Assembly (NCBI RefSeq): GCF_009908285.1
Contig: NZ_JAAARM010000025.1
Coordinates: 34,720-98,719, forward strand
Direction of reading: 5' to 3'
From: Pseudomonas sp. Fl4BN1
GTDB taxonomy: Bacteria > Pseudomonadota > Gammaproteobacteria > Pseudomonadales > Pseudomonadaceae
DNA length: 64,000 nt
A model generated the notes under the pieces. It was not told the origin of the DNA. It did not search any database and saw only the letters and a program-made list of their open reading frames with translations. Positions 41,071-50,600 of the stretch are shown piece by piece (position 1 is the first letter of the stretch; every line of letters starts with the position of its first letter). A program made the translations under genes and the position numbers.

Positions 41071-42030
41071 CTACCCCTTGGGATGCATCAGGCGCGGGTT
41101 GCTGGCAATCGACAGCACATCGGCACTGGTGTTGAGCAGGATGTAAGTGGCGGCAAAGATCAGGCTGCAGGCCTGGACCACCGGGATGTCGCGCTTGGCC
41201 ACCGAGTCCACCAGCAGTTGGCCGAGCCCGGGGTAGACGAACACCACTTCGACCACCACCACGCCCACCACCAGGTAAGCCAGGTTCAGCGCCACCACGT
41301 TGACGATGGGCGCCAGGGCATTGGGCAAGGCATGGCGCAGGATGATCCGCGACGGACGCAGGCCCTTGAGCCGGGCCATCTCGATGTAGGGGCTGGCCAG
41401 CAGGTTGATCAGCGCGGCGCGGGTCATGCGCATCATCTGCGCAATCACCACCAGGCTCAGGGTTGCCACCGGCAGCACCGAGCGCTCCAGCACCGTGCCC
41501 AGGGACGCCTCCGGCGGCAGGTTGGACAGGCTCGGCAGCCAGCCGAGCTTGACCGAGAACACCAGGATCAGGATGTAGGCGACAAAGAACTCCGGAAACG
41601 ATACCGCGCTCAGGGCTGCGGTATTCAACAGCCGATCGAAACGGCTGTTGCGGTACAGCGCCGCCAGCATGCCCAGCCCCAAGGCAATGGGCACCGAGAC
41701 CAGGGCCGCCAGCGCCGCCAGGCTGAAGGTGTTGCCCAGGCGCGCCGCCACCAGTTCGGCGATGGGCCGCTGGTTGGCCAGGGACAGCCCCAGGTCACCG
41801 TGCAGCAGTTGCCAGAGCCAGTGGCCGAAGCGCACCAGCGGCGCCTGGTCCAGCCCCAGTTGCGTGCGAAAGGCGGCCACGGTTTGCGGGGTCGCCGACT
41901 GGCCAAGCATGGCTTGGGCGATGTCCCCGGGCAGCAGACTGACCGCGAGAAAAATGATCACGGATACCGCAAACAGCGAAAACAGGCCCAGGGCCAACCG
42001 CTGCAGCAGCAGATTGCGCAGACTCTTCAC
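41071..42030 (-). CDS. ABC transporter permease, DppB type
   Basis: The protein is 319 residues. An N-terminal helix plus five core helices, LPGDIAQAMLG, GLDQAPLVRFGHWL, GDLGLSLANQRPIAELV and the coupling loop YIEMARLKGLRPSRIILRHALPNAL mark it as the DppB partner. FVYPGLGQLLVDSVAKRD is the conserved C-terminal loop. It lies 69 bp after the binding-protein gene and 3 bp before the DppC-like gene, so the importer is complete: binding protein, two permeases and fused ATPase. Confidence 0.93.
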   Translation of the reverse strand: MKSLRNLLLQRLALGLFSLFAVSVIIFLAVSLLPGDIAQAMLGQSATPQTVAAFRTQLGLDQAPLVRFGHWLWQLLHGDLGLSLANQRPIAELVAARLGNTFSLAALAALVSVPIALGLGMLAALYRNSRFDRLLNTAALSAVSFPEFFVAYILILVFSVKLGWLPSLSNLPPEASLGTVLERSVLPVATLSLVVIAQMMRMTRAALINLLASPYIEMARLKGLRPSRIILRHALPNALAPIVNVVALNLAYLVVGVVVVEVVFVYPGLGQLLVDSVAKRDIPVVQACSLIFAATYILLNTSADVLSIASNPRLMHPKG

Positions 42031-42099
42031 CGACTCACTCCTTCAATGCAGATGGTGTGGCGGGCAGCCCCGCCACCGCGAACCCGGTCAGCCCGGCCC

Positions 42100-43701
42100 T
42101 CAGGCCTGCCACCAGCGCTCGATCAAGCGCAAGCCGTCGAGTTCGCCGTAGGGCGCGGTGACGCCGCCATGGGTCACCCGCTTCGAACGGGCCGCCACCG
42201 AGCTGGCAAACAGCGGCACGATGGCGCCACCGTCATCGCGACACAGGCCCTGCATTTCGTTGTACATCTCGCGCCGCAGCGGATCGTTCATCTCGCCCCG
42301 GGCCGCATTGAGCAGCTGGTTGAAGCGTGGGTTGTCCCAGTGGGTTTCATTCCACGCCGCGCCCTTGGCGTAGCCGATGCTGAACATGCGGTCGGCGGTC
42401 AGGCTGCTGTACCAGAAGGAGGTGGTGAAGGGTTGTTTCATCCACACGTTGGAGAAGAAGCCGTCGGCCGGCTCGCGCACCACGTCGATGTCGATCCCGG
42501 CCTGGCGCGCCTGTTCCTTGAACAGCACCGAAGCGTCCACCGCGCCACTGTAGGCCGCGTCCGACGCCTGCAGGCGCACCTTGAGCGATTCGACCCCGGC
42601 CTGGCGCAGGTGGAAACGCGCCTTGTCCGGATCGTAGCTGCGTTGCTCCAGAGCGCTATTGATAAAGCGACTGCCGGGCTGGATCGGGTGGTCATTGCCC
42701 ACCAGGCCGTAGCCATGCAGCACCGAGGCCAGCAGCGCATTGCGGTCGATGGCGTACTTCAGCGCCAGGCGAATGTCGTTGTTCTGGAACGGCTGGCTGT
42801 CGCAGAGCATCGCAAAGGTGTAGTGCTGGGCGCCCTTGGTTTCCTCGATCACCAGGTTCGGGTTGCGCTTGAGCAGGCCCACGGTCTTCAGGTCGACCTT
42901 GTTGATCACGTCCACCTGCCCGGTGACCAGGGCGTTGATCCGGGCTGTGCCGTCACTGATGGCCAGCAGCTCGGCCGAGGCAAAATGCGCACGTCCGGCT
43001 TTCCAGTAGTCCGCACTGCGCTCCAGTTGCATGCGCACCCCGGGGTCGAATGAGGTCAGGCGGTAACCACCGGTGCCGACACCGGAGCTCCAGTCGGCGA
43101 GGCCATCCTTGGCAGGCATGATCACCAGGTGATAGTCGGCCACTACATAGGCGAAATCGGCGTTGCCCGAATGCAGTTCGAACACCACGCTGTCGCTGCC
43201 CTCGGCGCGCACCTTGGCAACGTCGCCGAGCACGGTCTTGGCGGCTGAGGTCGACTGCTCGCCAAGGTGGTGCTGGATCGAGACCACCACATCCTCGGCG
43301 GTCAGCGACTTGCCGTTATGGAAGGTCACCCCGGGGCGCAGCTTGAAGGTCCAGATCCGTGCATCGGGACTCGACTCCCAGTGCTCCGCCAGCTCGGGAA
43401 TCGCCGTACCGTCCACGGCGATCTCGCTCAGGGTGTTGTACACCGCCGAGAAGCCGACAAAGGTGAAGGTGTCGCTCCAGGAACCGGGGTCCAGGGAATC
43501 GGTGGTGCTGCCTCCCGCCAAGCCCATGCGCAGCACGCCACCGGCCTTGGGGATGGGCTCGGCGGCCAGGGCGCCCAGTGGCAAGCCCAGGCTGAAGGCC
43601 CCTGCCACCGCTGCCGCGGTTGCACTGTATTTGAGGAAGTCCCGACGCGGGAGTAAGACATCGTGCATCGCTTGAGGAATCTTGTTGTTGTTATCGCTCA
43701 T
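42100..43701 (-). CDS. ABC transporter binding protein, SBP_bac_5, Tat-exported
   Basis: The protein is 533 residues. The N-terminus has a twin-arginine motif, PRRDFLKYSATAAAV, followed by a hydrophobic core and GALAA, indicating export of the folded protein. The mature part has SBP_bac_5 signatures: GTAIPELAEHWESSPDARIW, FKLRPGVTFHNGKSLTAEDV and DIRLALKYAIDRNAL. Tat export is common when a cofactor-bearing or metal ligand is involved but also occurs in ordinary peptide binders. Codons 4-7 (AACAACAACAAG) form an A-rich Crc/Hfq-like motif. It is divergent from the Rrf2 gene. Confidence 0.92.
   Translation of the reverse strand: MSDNNNKIPQAMHDVLLPRRDFLKYSATAAAVAGAFSLGLPLGALAAEPIPKAGGVLRMGLAGGSTTDSLDPGSWSDTFTFVGFSAVYNTLSEIAVDGTAIPELAEHWESSPDARIWTFKLRPGVTFHNGKSLTAEDVVVSIQHHLGEQSTSAAKTVLGDVAKVRAEGSDSVVFELHSGNADFAYVVADYHLVIMPAKDGLADWSSGVGTGGYRLTSFDPGVRMQLERSADYWKAGRAHFASAELLAISDGTARINALVTGQVDVINKVDLKTVGLLKRNPNLVIEETKGAQHYTFAMLCDSQPFQNNDIRLALKYAIDRNALLASVLHGYGLVGNDHPIQPGSRFINSALEQRSYDPDKARFHLRQAGVESLKVRLQASDAAYSGAVDASVLFKEQARQAGIDIDVVREPADGFFSNVWMKQPFTTSFWYSSLTADRMFSIGYAKGAAWNETHWDNPRFNQLLNAARGEMNDPLRREMYNEMQGLCRDDGGAIVPLFASSVAARSKRVTHGGVTAPYGELDGLRLIERWWQA
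43681..43692 (-). promoter_or_regulatory. A-rich Crc/Hfq-like motif in codons 4-7 of the binding protein
   Basis: AACAACAACAAG encodes NNNK 9 nt after the ATG at 43701. The position suits translational repression by Crc-Hfq; binding is inferred. Confidence 0.5.
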
Positions 43702-43876
43702 GGCATTGCCCCTGATGAAAAGCAGAGAAAATGTTGCGGCTGGGTGCAGTTGTTTTTATTTGCAATTGTCACCGTAACAAATACATTAAGCCTCGTACAA
43801 CCGAAAAATTGCAGCCCCTGAACAGGCAGATCCAGGGCTGTCATACTCCACTTTTCAAAGGGACTTACAGACACTC

Positions 43877-44317
43877 ATGAGCCAGTCGACCCGCCTGATC
43901 ACCGCGTCCTACATCCTCTCCTTCGTCGCCGCCAATGCGCCGCAGAAACTGCGCACCGAGACCATCGCCAAGTGGGTCAAGACTCACCCGACCCGGGTAC
44001 GCAACCTGGTGTCGCAGATGGTCAAGGCCAACATCCTGACCTCTTGGCGCGGCCCCAAGGGCGGCCTGACCCTGGCCCGCCCGGCCTCGCAGATCACCCT
44101 GCGGGATGTCTATGACGCGGTACAGGAAAGCTCGCTGATCGCCGAGAAAATCGACAACCCGTTTTCCGGCATGGAAGACCACTGCAAGGTGTTCGAGGTC
44201 TTCACCCGCCTCTTCAGCCTGCTGGAGAGCAACATGCGCCTGGACCTGGCCAGCATCACCGCCGACCAGTTGTTCGTAGCCTTCGACCCGCCCCTGGAAA
44301 GTGCCCAGGAGCGATAG
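43877..44317 (+). CDS. Rrf2 family transcriptional regulator
   Basis: The protein is 146 residues with a winged helix (TETIAKWVKTHPTRVRNLVSQM, ILTSWRGPKGGLTLARPASQITL) and the Rrf2 dimerisation helix. It has a single Cys (EDHCKVF), so it cannot build the three-Cys iron-sulphur site of IscR or NsrR and is more like YwnA-type members. It lies 175 bp from, and divergent to, the peptide-type ABC operon and is probably its repressor. The purine-rich AAAGGGA before the ATG is distant, so initiation may be weak. Confidence 0.87.
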   Translation: MSQSTRLITASYILSFVAANAPQKLRTETIAKWVKTHPTRVRNLVSQMVKANILTSWRGPKGGLTLARPASQITLRDVYDAVQESSLIAEKIDNPFSGMEDHCKVFEVFTRLFSLLESNMRLDLASITADQLFVAFDPPLESAQER

Positions 44318-44384
44318 GCACCTTCCTCTGTCACTGCTGCCACAGGCGGCAACAGCTCCACGGACCGCCAGTGTCGCTGGAGCG

Positions 44385-44414
44385 GCGCAAGCTGGCGTCC
44401 GCCCAGGCTTGCGC
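44385..44414. terminator. Hairpin between convergent Rrf2 and aruH genes
   Basis: GCGCAAGC (44385-44392) and GCTTGCGC (44407-44414) are perfect complements around 14 nt. No U tract follows on either strand. A bidirectional transcription barrier is possible. Confidence 0.35.
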
Positions 44415-44422
44415 GGTGACGA

Positions 44423-45598
44423 CTACCCCAGCAAGTCACCGGCACAGCGGGCAATTCGCTGGCAGGCTTCGCGCAGTGCCAGGGGTTCCAGCACCAGGCC
44501 CAGGCGGATATGCCCGGCGGCACTGGGGCCAAAGGCCTCTCCGGCCAACACCGAAACCCCATGGTGCTCCAGCAGGTGTTCAGCGAAGGCCTGGGCACTG
44601 AGCCCGGTGGCACGAATATCCACCATCACGAACATCCCGCCATCGGGTTTCAACGGCTTCGCCCCCGGACAATCGGCCAGGCAGTCGCACACCAGATCCC
44701 GGCGCTGGCGGTAGGCAGCGGCCATTTCCCGCAGCTGTGGCAACGGTTGCTCCAGGGCGACGATGGCGGCGTCCTGAATGAATTCCGGCGAACCGTAGAG
44801 CATGCACAACGCCAGGTTTTCCAGGTGCGCTGCCAGGGCCATTGGCGCCACCACCCAGCCCAGGCGCCAGCCGGTCATGGCGTGGGACTTGGACAGGCTA
44901 TTCAGGGTTGCGGTGCGCTCGGCCATGCCCGGCAAGCTGGCCGGGCTGACATGTTCACCCTCGTAGAGCAGCTCGCTGTAGACCTCATCGCAGATCAGCC
45001 ACAGGTCATGCTCGATGCACAGCGCCGCCAGGGCCTCCCACGTGGCCCGGGGGATGCTCGCGCCGGTGGGATTGTGCGGACTGTTGAGCACCAGCGCCCG
45101 GGTCTTGCCGGTGATACGCGCGGCCACCGCTTCGGGCTGCACCCGAAAGCCATCTTCGGCGCGCACCGGCAGCGGCACCACCTGGGCATTGCAAGCACCG
45201 AACACCGCTTCATAGGTGACGTACATCGGCTCGGCCACGATCACCTCGTCACCCGGGTCCAACAGGCACTGGGCAACGCTGTACAAGGCGCACTGGGCCC
45301 CGGCCAGCACCACCACCTGCTCGCCACTCACGACTTGGCCGCTGCGCTGTTGATGACGCCGGGCGATGGCCTCGCGCAAGGCCCGTTTGCCGCGCACGTC
45401 GGCATAGTGGGTGTGGCCGGCCCGCAGGCTGTCGATGGCGGCCTGGACCACCGGCTGCGGGGTGTCGAAATCCGGATCGCCCACCGACAGCAACCAGACC
45501 TCTTCACCCCGTTCACGCTTGGCCAGGGCGCGGTAATGAATGTCCCAGGCAGCGGCGCCATCACCGGCAATACGTTGGGTCAGCTGAGAAAAGCGCAT
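44423..45598 (-). CDS. aruH: Arginine:pyruvate transaminase AruH
   Basis: The protein is 391 residues, a class I/II PLP aminotransferase closely matching my recollection of P. aeruginosa AruH (PA4976): FSQLTQRIAGDGAAAWDIHYRALA, LLSVGDPDFDTP, THYADVRGKRALREAI, SPHNPTGASIPR and the PLP lysine in NSLSKSHAMTGWRLGW. It converts L-arginine and pyruvate to 2-ketoarginine and alanine, the first step of the arginine transaminase pathway. AGGAG precedes ATG 45598. It lies 31 bp after aruI and ends the operon. Confidence 0.95.
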   Translation of the reverse strand: MRFSQLTQRIAGDGAAAWDIHYRALAKRERGEEVWLLSVGDPDFDTPQPVVQAAIDSLRAGHTHYADVRGKRALREAIARRHQQRSGQVVSGEQVVVLAGAQCALYSVAQCLLDPGDEVIVAEPMYVTYEAVFGACNAQVVPLPVRAEDGFRVQPEAVAARITGKTRALVLNSPHNPTGASIPRATWEALAALCIEHDLWLICDEVYSELLYEGEHVSPASLPGMAERTATLNSLSKSHAMTGWRLGWVVAPMALAAHLENLALCMLYGSPEFIQDAAIVALEQPLPQLREMAAAYRQRRDLVCDCLADCPGAKPLKPDGGMFVMVDIRATGLSAQAFAEHLLEHHGVSVLAGEAFGPSAAGHIRLGLVLEPLALREACQRIARCAGDLLG

Positions 45599-45629
45599 GG
45601 TGAGACTCCTGGCAAAAGGTTGAAACGCA

Positions 45630-47237
45630 TCAGCGCGCGCATGCGTGCTTGAGTTCGATCAGGCTCACGCCGTTACGGGCAAAACCGCTGCGCAGCGCCT
45701 GTTGCAACTCATCCAGGCTGGATGGCTGGCTGACCGGGCAGCCGAAGGCCTGGGCCAGGGCGATAAAATCCGGGTTGCGCGGCAGCACGCCGATAGGCTC
45801 GATATTCAGCTCGAGCATGTCGTCGCGAATCTGCCCCAGGGCATCGTTGTTCCACAGCAGGACCACCAGCGGGCTGTCCAGCTCCTCCACCGCCGTGGCC
45901 AGCTCCTGCACCGTGTAGAGAAAGCCGCCATCGCCCACCAGCACCAGCCCGGGACGCTGGGGCGCGCCGAGCTTGGCACCGATGGCCGCCGGCAGTCCGT
46001 AGCCGAGGGTGCCGTAGCCGGTGGGGTGCAGCCAGCTGCGGGGCGCACCGCTCGGGTACAGGTAATTGCCGCTGTAAGCCAGCTGGGTCATATCGCTGCT
46101 GATGAAGCCGTGTTCCGGCAACTCCGCCGCCACCCGCTGCAGGATCTGCTGATGGATCTGCTGCAAGGGCCCCTGCCCACCCTGCACCGTCCTGCGCAGT
46201 TCGGCTACCGCATGAATCGCCGCCGCGGCCTCCCTCGGTTGAGACGGCAAGGCTTGCAGCAAGGCATCAAGGGTCGCTCGGGCGTCGCCCTGCAAGGCCA
46301 CCGCGCAAGGGTAGAAGTCATTGAACTTGCGCGGGTCGATGTCCAGGCGCAGCAGCTCGCCGTTGAGCGGCAGGCGCTCGCGCCAATAGTCGGTGTCGGC
46401 CATCTCGGTGCCCACCGCCAGCACCACATCGGCCTGGCTGATCAGTTGCCAGCCGGGCTCTACACACAGGGTTGCCCCGGCATTCAAGGGGACTTCATCC
46501 GGCAGCAGGCCCTTGCCGGCGACGCTGCTGAAGAACACCGCACCCAGGCGGGTGCTCAGGGCCCGCAACTGCTGCGCTGCGTGCAAGGCGCCACCGCCGG
46601 CGATGATCATCGGTCGTTTGGCTGCCTGCAGCTTGCTCACCGCCTGCTGGATATCCGTCGCCGCCGCCGGACCACGGGCTGGGCGCCGCAGCACCTGCGT
46701 CGTCCAGTCCCAGGCCACTGGCGCCGCCAGGACATCCAGCGGCACCGAGATATGCACCGGCCGCGGGCGCTCGCTGTCGAACACCGCAAAGGCCCGGGCG
46801 ACCAGCTCGGGCAGGTCCTCCGGGCTCAGGGCCAGGGCCGAGAACGCAGTGATTGGCGCGGTGATCGCGCGCTGGTCCTGGGTCTCGTGCAGCGAGCCCC
46901 ACCCCTTGCCCAGGCTGGCGCTGTGGTTGACGCTGGAAATCACCAGCAGCGGGATCGAGTCGGCATAGGCCTGGCCGATGGGCGTGGCGACATTGGTCAC
47001 TCCCGGGCCGCTGATGACGAAGCACACCCCGGGCTTGCCGCTGACCCGGGCATAACCGTCGGCCATGAACCCGGCGCCCTGTTCATGCCGGGTCAACACA
47101 TGGCGGATGCCGCTGCCGGGCAGACCGCGGTACAGCTCCAAGGTGTGCACCCCGGGAATGCCGAATACGGTGTCGACGCCGTAGCCGGCCAGCAGGCGCA
47201 CCAGGGCCTGGCCACCGGTCAAGGTTTGATCATGCAT
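45630..47237 (-). CDS. aruI: 2-ketoarginine decarboxylase AruI (TPP enzyme)
   Basis: The protein is 535 residues with the thiamine-diphosphate enzyme layout. The N-terminal domain has VFGIPGVHTLELYRGLPG and the catalytic Glu in LTRHEQGAGFMADGYAR. The central domain follows, and the C-terminal cofactor domain has LVGDGGFLYTVQELATA and WNNDALGQI. AruI decarboxylates 2-ketoarginine to 4-guanidinobutyraldehyde. The start is ATG 47237 behind AAGGAG, overlapping the end of the upstream acyl-CoA ligase gene by 8 bp. Its neighbour aruH supports the assignment over acetolactate synthase. Confidence 0.94.
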   Translation of the reverse strand: MHDQTLTGGQALVRLLAGYGVDTVFGIPGVHTLELYRGLPGSGIRHVLTRHEQGAGFMADGYARVSGKPGVCFVISGPGVTNVATPIGQAYADSIPLLVISSVNHSASLGKGWGSLHETQDQRAITAPITAFSALALSPEDLPELVARAFAVFDSERPRPVHISVPLDVLAAPVAWDWTTQVLRRPARGPAAATDIQQAVSKLQAAKRPMIIAGGGALHAAQQLRALSTRLGAVFFSSVAGKGLLPDEVPLNAGATLCVEPGWQLISQADVVLAVGTEMADTDYWRERLPLNGELLRLDIDPRKFNDFYPCAVALQGDARATLDALLQALPSQPREAAAAIHAVAELRRTVQGGQGPLQQIHQQILQRVAAELPEHGFISSDMTQLAYSGNYLYPSGAPRSWLHPTGYGTLGYGLPAAIGAKLGAPQRPGLVLVGDGGFLYTVQELATAVEELDSPLVVLLWNNDALGQIRDDMLELNIEPIGVLPRNPDFIALAQAFGCPVSQPSSLDELQQALRSGFARNGVSLIELKHACAR

Positions 47238-49344
47238 GTCGTTCTCCTTCAGCCCGGCCGAGGCGAATCAACGCATCGACCGCGACGGTGCCGCTGGCAC
47301 CGACCAACAATGGGTTCACATCCAGTTCCAGCAGTTGCCCGACATTTTCGCAGGCGTAATCCGCTACCGCGCCGATGGCCGCCACCAGGGCTTGTATATC
47401 CGCCGACGGACGCCCGCGAAAACCTTGCAGCAAGGGGGCGCTGCGCAGGCTGAGCAACGCCTGGCGAATTGCCCCCTCGGTGGTTGGCAATAGCAGGCTG
47501 CGACTGTCCTTGAGCAACTCCACCAGCACCCCGCCCGCACCGATCACCAGCGCCAGGCCGAAATCGTTTTCGCGCTTGATACCGACAATCAGCTCCGCCA
47601 GCGGCGCTGCCGCCATGGGTTCCAGCAGCACCTGCTCGAAAGCCAGCGTGGGGGCGTGCTCGGCGATCCGCGCCCGCATCAGGCGCAGGGCCGCGCTCAA
47701 GGCTGGCGGGTCCTGGAGATTCAGGGCCACGGCCCCGGCCTCGGTCTTGTGCGGCAGTTGTGCACTGACCGCCTTGAGCACCAACGGGTAGCCCACGCTG
47801 GCCGCCGCGCTCAAAGCCTCTGCGGGCGTGCTCAACACCCCGTCCGGGGTGTTCAGGCCGAAGCCGCGCAAGGCCTGCTTGGACTGCCACTCGTCGAGCC
47901 ATTGCCCCGCCTCCAGCGGCCGTGGACACAGCGGCACCAGGGCCGACTCGCCCAGGGCCAGCAGCGTTTGACGCTGCGCCTGATACGCGCAGATCCGGCC
48001 CCAGGCCGCCAGCCCGTCCTCGACCCCTTGCAACGCCGGAATCCCGTGGGCGTGCAGGCGTTCACGGGCGCTGGCGGGCAGCAGCTCGGGAAACGCCGAA
48101 GTGACAAAACCGCGCTTGCCGTGCCGTTGCAGCGCTGCGCAGAACAGCTCCAGCAACAGGTCGCACTCCTTGCGCTCGCCGGTAAATGGCGCCGGGTAAT
48201 CCAGCACCAGCATCGCTGCATCGGCATCGCTGCGCAGGGCCGTGTCGAGCATGCGTTGCAGGGCCTGGGCATCACCCCAGATGGCAGTGGTGAAATCCAG
48301 CGGGTTGACCAGGTTGGCGTACCCCGGCAACACCTCGGCCAACTCGGCACATTGTCCGCCGTCGAGCTTGGGCAGGCTCAGGCGGTTGCCTTCGGCGTAG
48401 TCGGCGATCAACCCGGCATCGCCACCGGAACAGGCCAGGGCGATCAGTCGCGGGCCGCTTGGCAACTGCCCGCATGAAGCGGCTTTCAAGGTCTCGACGA
48501 AACTTACCGGGCCACTCACCCGGATCACTCCCAGGCGCTGGAACAGCGCGTCGTACAAGGCATCGGAACCGGACAGCGAACTGGTGTGACTCAAGGCCAG
48601 CTCGGCGCCGATCTGCGACACCCCGGTTTTCAGAGCGATGATCGGAATGCCCTTTTCCAGGGCCTTGTGCGCCGCCCGGGCAAACCCCGGCACGTTCTTC
48701 AGGCCCTCCAGGTGCAGGCCGATCGCCGTCACTCGTGGCTCATCCAGCAGCACGTCCATCAGTTCGGCGATGCCCAACTGCGCCTGATTGCCCACCGAAG
48801 CCATGTAGGCCACCGGCAGCGATCGATCGCTCATGGACAGGTTGTAGGCAAAGTTGCCGCTCTGGGTCAGCACCGCCACGCCGCGCGCCACCGACTGCCC
48901 GCCATGGGCCACCGGCCACAGCGCGGCGCCGTGCAGATAGTCCAGCAGGCCGTAGCAGTTGGGACCCAGCAAGGCCATGTCACCCGCGGCCTTGAGCAGC
49001 TGTTGTTGCAGGGCCTGGCCCTCGGCGCCGGTCTCGGCGAAACCCGAGGCGTAGCAGATCGCCCCGCCCGCCCCCTTGGCCGCCAACTCGGCAACACAGG
49101 TCAGTGTCAGCTCGCGATTGGTGGCGACGAACACTGCATCCGGGGCGCAGGGCAACTGCTCGATACTGGCCACGCACGGTACGCCATCGAGCTCCGGGTA
49201 CTGCGGGTTGACCAGCCACATCGGCCCCGCAAAACCGCCCTCGGCACAGCGCTTGAGGGCCCGGGCCATGCTGCGGCCACCGACAAAAGCCAGGTGCCGG
49301 GGGGCGAGCAGACGCTTGAGGTTGTCACGAAGATTCTGGGACAT
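47230..49344 (-). CDS. Acetate-CoA ligase (ADP-forming) family acyl-CoA synthetase
   Basis: The protein is 704 residues with a CoA-binding Rossmann domain (LAPRHLAFVGG), succinyl-CoA ligase-like domains (LLGPNCYGLLDY, LTQSGNFAYNLSMSDRSLP, the probable phospho-His in LALSHTSSLSGSD) and a C-terminal ATP-grasp domain (LVLKAVSAQLPHKTEAGAVALN, VIGAGGVLVELLKD). It makes an acyl-CoA from a carboxylate. The equivalent gene follows aruI in P. aeruginosa. Beside an acyl-CoA dehydrogenase and an enoyl-CoA hydratase it could activate 4-guanidinobutyrate or a related acid (inference). ATG 49344 was chosen over GTG 49347. Confidence 0.88.
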   Translation of the reverse strand: MSQNLRDNLKRLLAPRHLAFVGGRSMARALKRCAEGGFAGPMWLVNPQYPELDGVPCVASIEQLPCAPDAVFVATNRELTLTCVAELAAKGAGGAICYASGFAETGAEGQALQQQLLKAAGDMALLGPNCYGLLDYLHGAALWPVAHGGQSVARGVAVLTQSGNFAYNLSMSDRSLPVAYMASVGNQAQLGIAELMDVLLDEPRVTAIGLHLEGLKNVPGFARAAHKALEKGIPIIALKTGVSQIGAELALSHTSSLSGSDALYDALFQRLGVIRVSGPVSFVETLKAASCGQLPSGPRLIALACSGGDAGLIADYAEGNRLSLPKLDGGQCAELAEVLPGYANLVNPLDFTTAIWGDAQALQRMLDTALRSDADAAMLVLDYPAPFTGERKECDLLLELFCAALQRHGKRGFVTSAFPELLPASARERLHAHGIPALQGVEDGLAAWGRICAYQAQRQTLLALGESALVPLCPRPLEAGQWLDEWQSKQALRGFGLNTPDGVLSTPAEALSAAASVGYPLVLKAVSAQLPHKTEAGAVALNLQDPPALSAALRLMRARIAEHAPTLAFEQVLLEPMAAAPLAELIVGIKRENDFGLALVIGAGGVLVELLKDSRSLLLPTTEGAIRQALLSLRSAPLLQGFRGRPSADIQALVAAIGAVADYACENVGQLLELDVNPLLVGASGTVAVDALIRLGRAEGERHA

Positions 49345-49365
49345 CACACAGGTTCTCCAGGCGGC

Positions 49366-50526
49366 TCAGCGCATCAACGGGCGCAGCAGTTCACGGGAAA
49401 TGATGTGCCGCTGGATCTCCGAAGTGCCTTCCCAGATCCGCTCGATCCGCGCGTTGCGCCAGATGCGTTCCACCGGCCCCTCATCCATCAGGCCCATGCC
49501 GCCGTAGATCTGCACCGCCTCGTCGGCCACCTTGCCCAACACCTCGCTGGCGAACAGCTTGGCCATGCCGGCCTCGCCATCGGTCATGCTGCCCTGGTCC
49601 ATCTTCCACGCTGTGTGCAAGGTCATCAGCTCGGCGGCGCGGATCTGCGTGGCCATGTCCGCCAACTTGAACGACACCCCCTGGTAGCTGCCGATGGCCT
49701 GGCCGAACTGCTTGCGGTCCGCTGCCCATTGCAGGGATGCATCCAGGGCGCGTTGCGCCTGGCCCACGCAGTTGGCCGCGACCATCACCCGCCCGGCGGT
49801 GAGCCAGGCGTTGGCCACTTCCCAGCCCTTGCCCACCTCCCCCAGCACCTTGGACGCCGGCACCCGGCAGTCGTCAAAGAACATCTCGAAGGTGTGGTAG
49901 CCGCGGTTGCTCACACACTTGGGCCCGCGGCGAATGGTCAGGCCCGGGGTGTTGCGGTCCACCAGGAACGAGGTCACCTCGTTACGCTGGCGGCCGTTGT
50001 GCTCATAGGTGCCGGTGACCGCAAAGACGATGGCGAAGTCCGCATGCCCGGCGTGGCTGATGAAGTGCTTGCTGCCGTTGAGCACGAAGTCGCTGCCATT
50101 GCGCACCGCGCGGGTCTTGATCGCGTTGGCATCGGAGCCGGCACCGGGTTCGGTGAGGGCAAAGCAGTCAGTCTTCTTGCCCTGCACGCAGGGCAACAGG
50201 TAGTCGCCGATCTGCGAGCCGGTGCAGGCCATGAGGATCTTCGACGGCCGGGCAACGAACACGTGCAAGGCCCAGGAACACTTGGCCAGCTCACGTTCGA
50301 TCAACGCCTGGGACAGGTAGTCGAGGCCACCGCCACCGACCTCCTCGGGCATGTTGAAGGCATAGAAGCCGGCGGCGATGGCCTTGCTGCGGATTTCCCC
50401 AGCGAGGTCGGCACTGACCTCATCGGCACGATCCACCGCCTCCTCGTGGGGCAGCAACTCCTTGCTGACGAAACTGCGAACCGCGTCCACCAGCATTTCT
50501 TGTTCTTGGCTGAGTTGGAAATTCAT
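49366..50526 (-). CDS. Acyl-CoA dehydrogenase
   Basis: The protein is 386 residues. It shows FAD and substrate signatures CFALTEPGAGSDANAI, GSKHFISHAGHADFAIVF, the helix DRKQFGQAIGSYQGVSFKLADM, and VQIYGGMGLMDEGPVERIWRNA ending in IWEGTSEIQRHII. The catalytic base position carries Glu in IWEGTSE. It introduces a trans-2,3 double bond into an acyl-CoA. It starts at ATG 50526 behind AGGTAG, not at longer in-frame starts that run through a REP element. It lies between the hydratase and ligase genes of the aru cluster. Confidence 0.93.
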   Translation of the reverse strand: MNFQLSQEQEMLVDAVRSFVSKELLPHEEAVDRADEVSADLAGEIRSKAIAAGFYAFNMPEEVGGGGLDYLSQALIERELAKCSWALHVFVARPSKILMACTGSQIGDYLLPCVQGKKTDCFALTEPGAGSDANAIKTRAVRNGSDFVLNGSKHFISHAGHADFAIVFAVTGTYEHNGRQRNEVTSFLVDRNTPGLTIRRGPKCVSNRGYHTFEMFFDDCRVPASKVLGEVGKGWEVANAWLTAGRVMVAANCVGQAQRALDASLQWAADRKQFGQAIGSYQGVSFKLADMATQIRAAELMTLHTAWKMDQGSMTDGEAGMAKLFASEVLGKVADEAVQIYGGMGLMDEGPVERIWRNARIERIWEGTSEIQRHIISRELLRPLMR

Positions 50527-50600
50527 GGCGCTACCTGTGAGTGAATGACGGTGCAAAAAACGGCTGATCTGGTACGACTCCCTGCCCACAACCCCTTCCC

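Noticed and set aside
40156..43053. A 965-codon open frame antisense to the peptide-type ABC operon
   Set aside because: It is a shadow of high-GC coding DNA. The opposite strand has full-length permease and binding-protein genes, and the shadow product is Gln/His/Arg-rich low-complexity sequence.
43877..44317. Nitric oxide or iron-sulphur sensor (NsrR/IscR)
   Set aside because: Only one Cys is present, so the three-Cys cluster site is missing.
48586..50544. A 652-codon frame antisense to the acyl-CoA genes
   Set aside because: It crosses two well-supported genes and their junction, with His/Gln-rich low-complexity product typical of shadow frames.
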